From the NCBI GenBank assembly GCA_036003885.1, contig DASYSA010000596.1:1-7038 (forward strand): DNA of 7,038 nt. Direction: 5' to 3'. Source of the stretch: DASYSA01 sp036003885. GTDB taxonomy: Bacteria > Acidobacteriota > Blastocatellia > UBA7656. The notes beneath the pieces were generated by a model. That model had not been told where the DNA came from. It did no database searches and saw only the letters and a program-made list of their open reading frames with translations. Positions 6,171 to 7,038 of this stretch are shown here, piece by piece; within the stretch, counting starts at the first letter, position 1; each line of letters begins with the position of its first letter. The translations under genes were made by a program, and so were the position numbers.

Positions 6171-6851
6171 ATGCGCCTTATGACTAATCACGGTCTCTCT
6201 CTTATCCACCTCGTTCGAAAGCCCCGAGAGGTAGCGGCCGAGCCGCCGCTACTGCTTCTGCTGCACGGCATTGGAAGCAATGAGCAGGACCTGTTCAGTA
6301 TGGCGCCGCTTCTTGATCCACGCTTCTTTGTTGTCAGCGCTCGGGCGCCCATCGAGATCATGGCGGGCGGATATGCCTGGTTCAACATCGAGTTCACGGC
6401 AGAAGGCGGCATCGTGCCCGACCTCGATCAGGCCGAGGCAAGCAGACTGCGGCTGGCGCACTTCATCGACGAGGTGGTCGAAGCGTATGGCGTGGACCGT
6501 CGATGTGTGTACCTGATGGGATTCAGCCAGGGAGCAATGATGAGCCTGAGTGTAGCGCTTACCCGGCCGGACAAGGTGGCTAGAGTTGTCGCCATGAGCG
6601 GGCGCCTTCCTGAACAGGCGGTTTCGAATCCGGGGTCCCTGGAAGAGATCCGGAAGCTCGAGATCTTTGTGAGCCACGGCGCCTACGATGACCTGTTGCC
6701 CATTCTGAATGGGCGAGCGTGTCGTGACCAGTTGGAGAGACTGGGTGTGTCTCTTACTTATCGCGAATATCCAATGGGGCACGAGGTGAGGCCGGAAGCG
6801 CTACGCGAGATCACAGCCTGGCTGACGTCAACGCTCGATAAGGGATGTTAG
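6171..6851 (+). CDS. Phospholipase/carboxylesterase-family alpha/beta hydrolase
   Basis: This 226-residue protein fits the compact Abhydrolase_2 (phospholipase/carboxylesterase) family in length and motif order. LLLLLHGIGSNEQDL (27-41) carries the oxyanion-hole HG segment and the family's typical G-x-N-E-x-D-L sequence. GFSQG (117-121) is the nucleophile elbow with Ser119. HGAYDDLLP (169-177) provides the acid, Asp173 by alignment with the HGxxDxxxP pattern, and GHEV places the catalytic His at 204. Relatives cleave carboxylic esters of small acyl substrates, lysophospholipids or acyl-thioesters; the exact substrate cannot be inferred. No signal peptide is visible, so it is probably cytoplasmic. 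ATG codons at 6171 and 6180 are both in frame, neither has a well-spaced Shine-Dalgarno, and a strong one lies too far upstream. A heptamer inverted repeat begins right at the stop codon. Confidence 0.92.
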   Translation: MRLMTNHGLSLIHLVRKPREVAAEPPLLLLLHGIGSNEQDLFSMAPLLDPRFFVVSARAPIEIMAGGYAWFNIEFTAEGGIVPDLDQAEASRLRLAHFIDEVVEAYGVDRRCVYLMGFSQGAMMSLSVALTRPDKVARVVAMSGRLPEQAVSNPGSLEEIRKLEIFVSHGAYDDLLPILNGRACRDQLERLGVSLTYREYPMGHEVRPEALREITAWLTSTLDKGC

Positions 6852-6936
6852 GGGAATGCGAAAGTCGAAATGCAAAAGGTTTCAGGAGGCTCCCAATTCC
6901 CAATTTCGCACTTCGCACTTCGCATTTCGCATTTCC
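6851..6936. repeat. Heptamer tandem array folded as an inverted repeat
   Basis: Read on the minus strand from 6930 back to 6889, the sequence is six units in exact 7-nt register: GCGAAAT, GCGAAGT, GCGAAGT, GCGAAAT, TGGGAAT, TGGGAGC. On the plus strand 6851-6871 carries three related units: GGGGAAT, GCGAAAG, TCGAAAT. The left arm (about 6854-6875) therefore pairs with the right arm (about 6915-6935) at 18 of 22 positions. It begins at the last base of the hydrolase stop codon. The layout matches short tandemly repeated intergenic elements and could act as a 3' hairpin for the hydrolase mRNA. Confidence 0.8.
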
Positions 6937-6942
6937 TGCTGT

Positions 6943-6972
6943 TTGACAACCTCCGAGAGTGCGAATTAGACT
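6943..6972 (+). promoter_or_regulatory. Possible sigma-70 promoter pointing out of the window
   Basis: TTGACA (6943-6948) is an exact -35 consensus. TAGACT (6967-6972) matches four of six -10 bases at an 18-bp spacing. It sits just after the heptamer repeat and would drive a plus-strand gene starting after or near the window end. No ribosome site or clear gene start is visible in the 66 bp that remain, so this rests on the two boxes alone. Confidence 0.4.
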
Positions 6973-7038
6973 CAACAACTCAGACGCGAGACCATTTGGA
7001 CCGAGTTGAATGAAGTCGACAGGGGCCCCGCAGCAACT

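Noticed and set aside
6889..6936. Possible CRISPR array
   Set aside because: Units are 7 nt and contiguous with no spacers, so this is a short tandem repeat.
7010..7038. ATG at 7010 as start of a next gene (MKSTGAPQQ...)
   Set aside because: Only nine codons are visible and there is no Shine-Dalgarno upstream, so a gene cannot be supported.

Overview
The window most resembles chromosomal DNA of a Gram-negative, moderately GC-rich soil-type bacterium. Two proteins imply a cell with an outer membrane: a lipoprotein metallopeptidase and a small beta-barrel protein with a C-terminal Phe. The gene mix (DUF885 lipoprotein, short RNB ribonuclease, DinB-like protein, zinc-ribbon AIM24 protein) and the intergenic short tandem repeats folded into inverted repeats make me lean to Acidobacteriota, perhaps Blastocatellia. 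That placement is inference; no marker gene is present to prove it.

Layout: a 5'-truncated DUF885 lipoprotein gene (3-1730, +) converges on a short RNB-domain ribonuclease gene (1781-3268, -). Upstream of the latter, also on the minus strand, come an outer-membrane beta-barrel gene (3387-4097), a DinB/YfiT-like gene (4319-4774) and a zinc-ribbon AIM24-family gene (start corrected to 6012, so 5119-6012). A phospholipase/carboxylesterase-type alpha/beta hydrolase (6171-6851, +) is divergent from the AIM24 gene across a 158-bp gap. The last 187 bp hold a heptamer-based inverted repeat and a promoter-like pair that points out of the window.

The four minus-strand genes do not look like one operon. 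The gaps between them are 118, 221 and 344 bp, and each holds an inverted repeat: a 9-bp-stem hairpin at 3342-3365, an octamer-built imperfect hairpin at 4222-4312, and a 14-bp-arm near-perfect palindrome at 5031-5060. None is followed by a clear T-run on the transcribed side. The genes look like independently expressed housekeeping and accessory functions, with no shared pathway visible.

I see no mobile-element gene, CRISPR array, tRNA, rRNA, toxin-antitoxin pair or defence cassette, and no convincing new multi-gene system. The unusual content lies mainly between the genes: two different short tandem repeat families (8-nt and 7-nt units), each folded back on itself just after a stop codon; a 90-bp segment bounded by 13-bp perfect inverted repeats; and a strong Shine-Dalgarno sequence stranded far upstream of the hydrolase ATG with a small hairpin between them.
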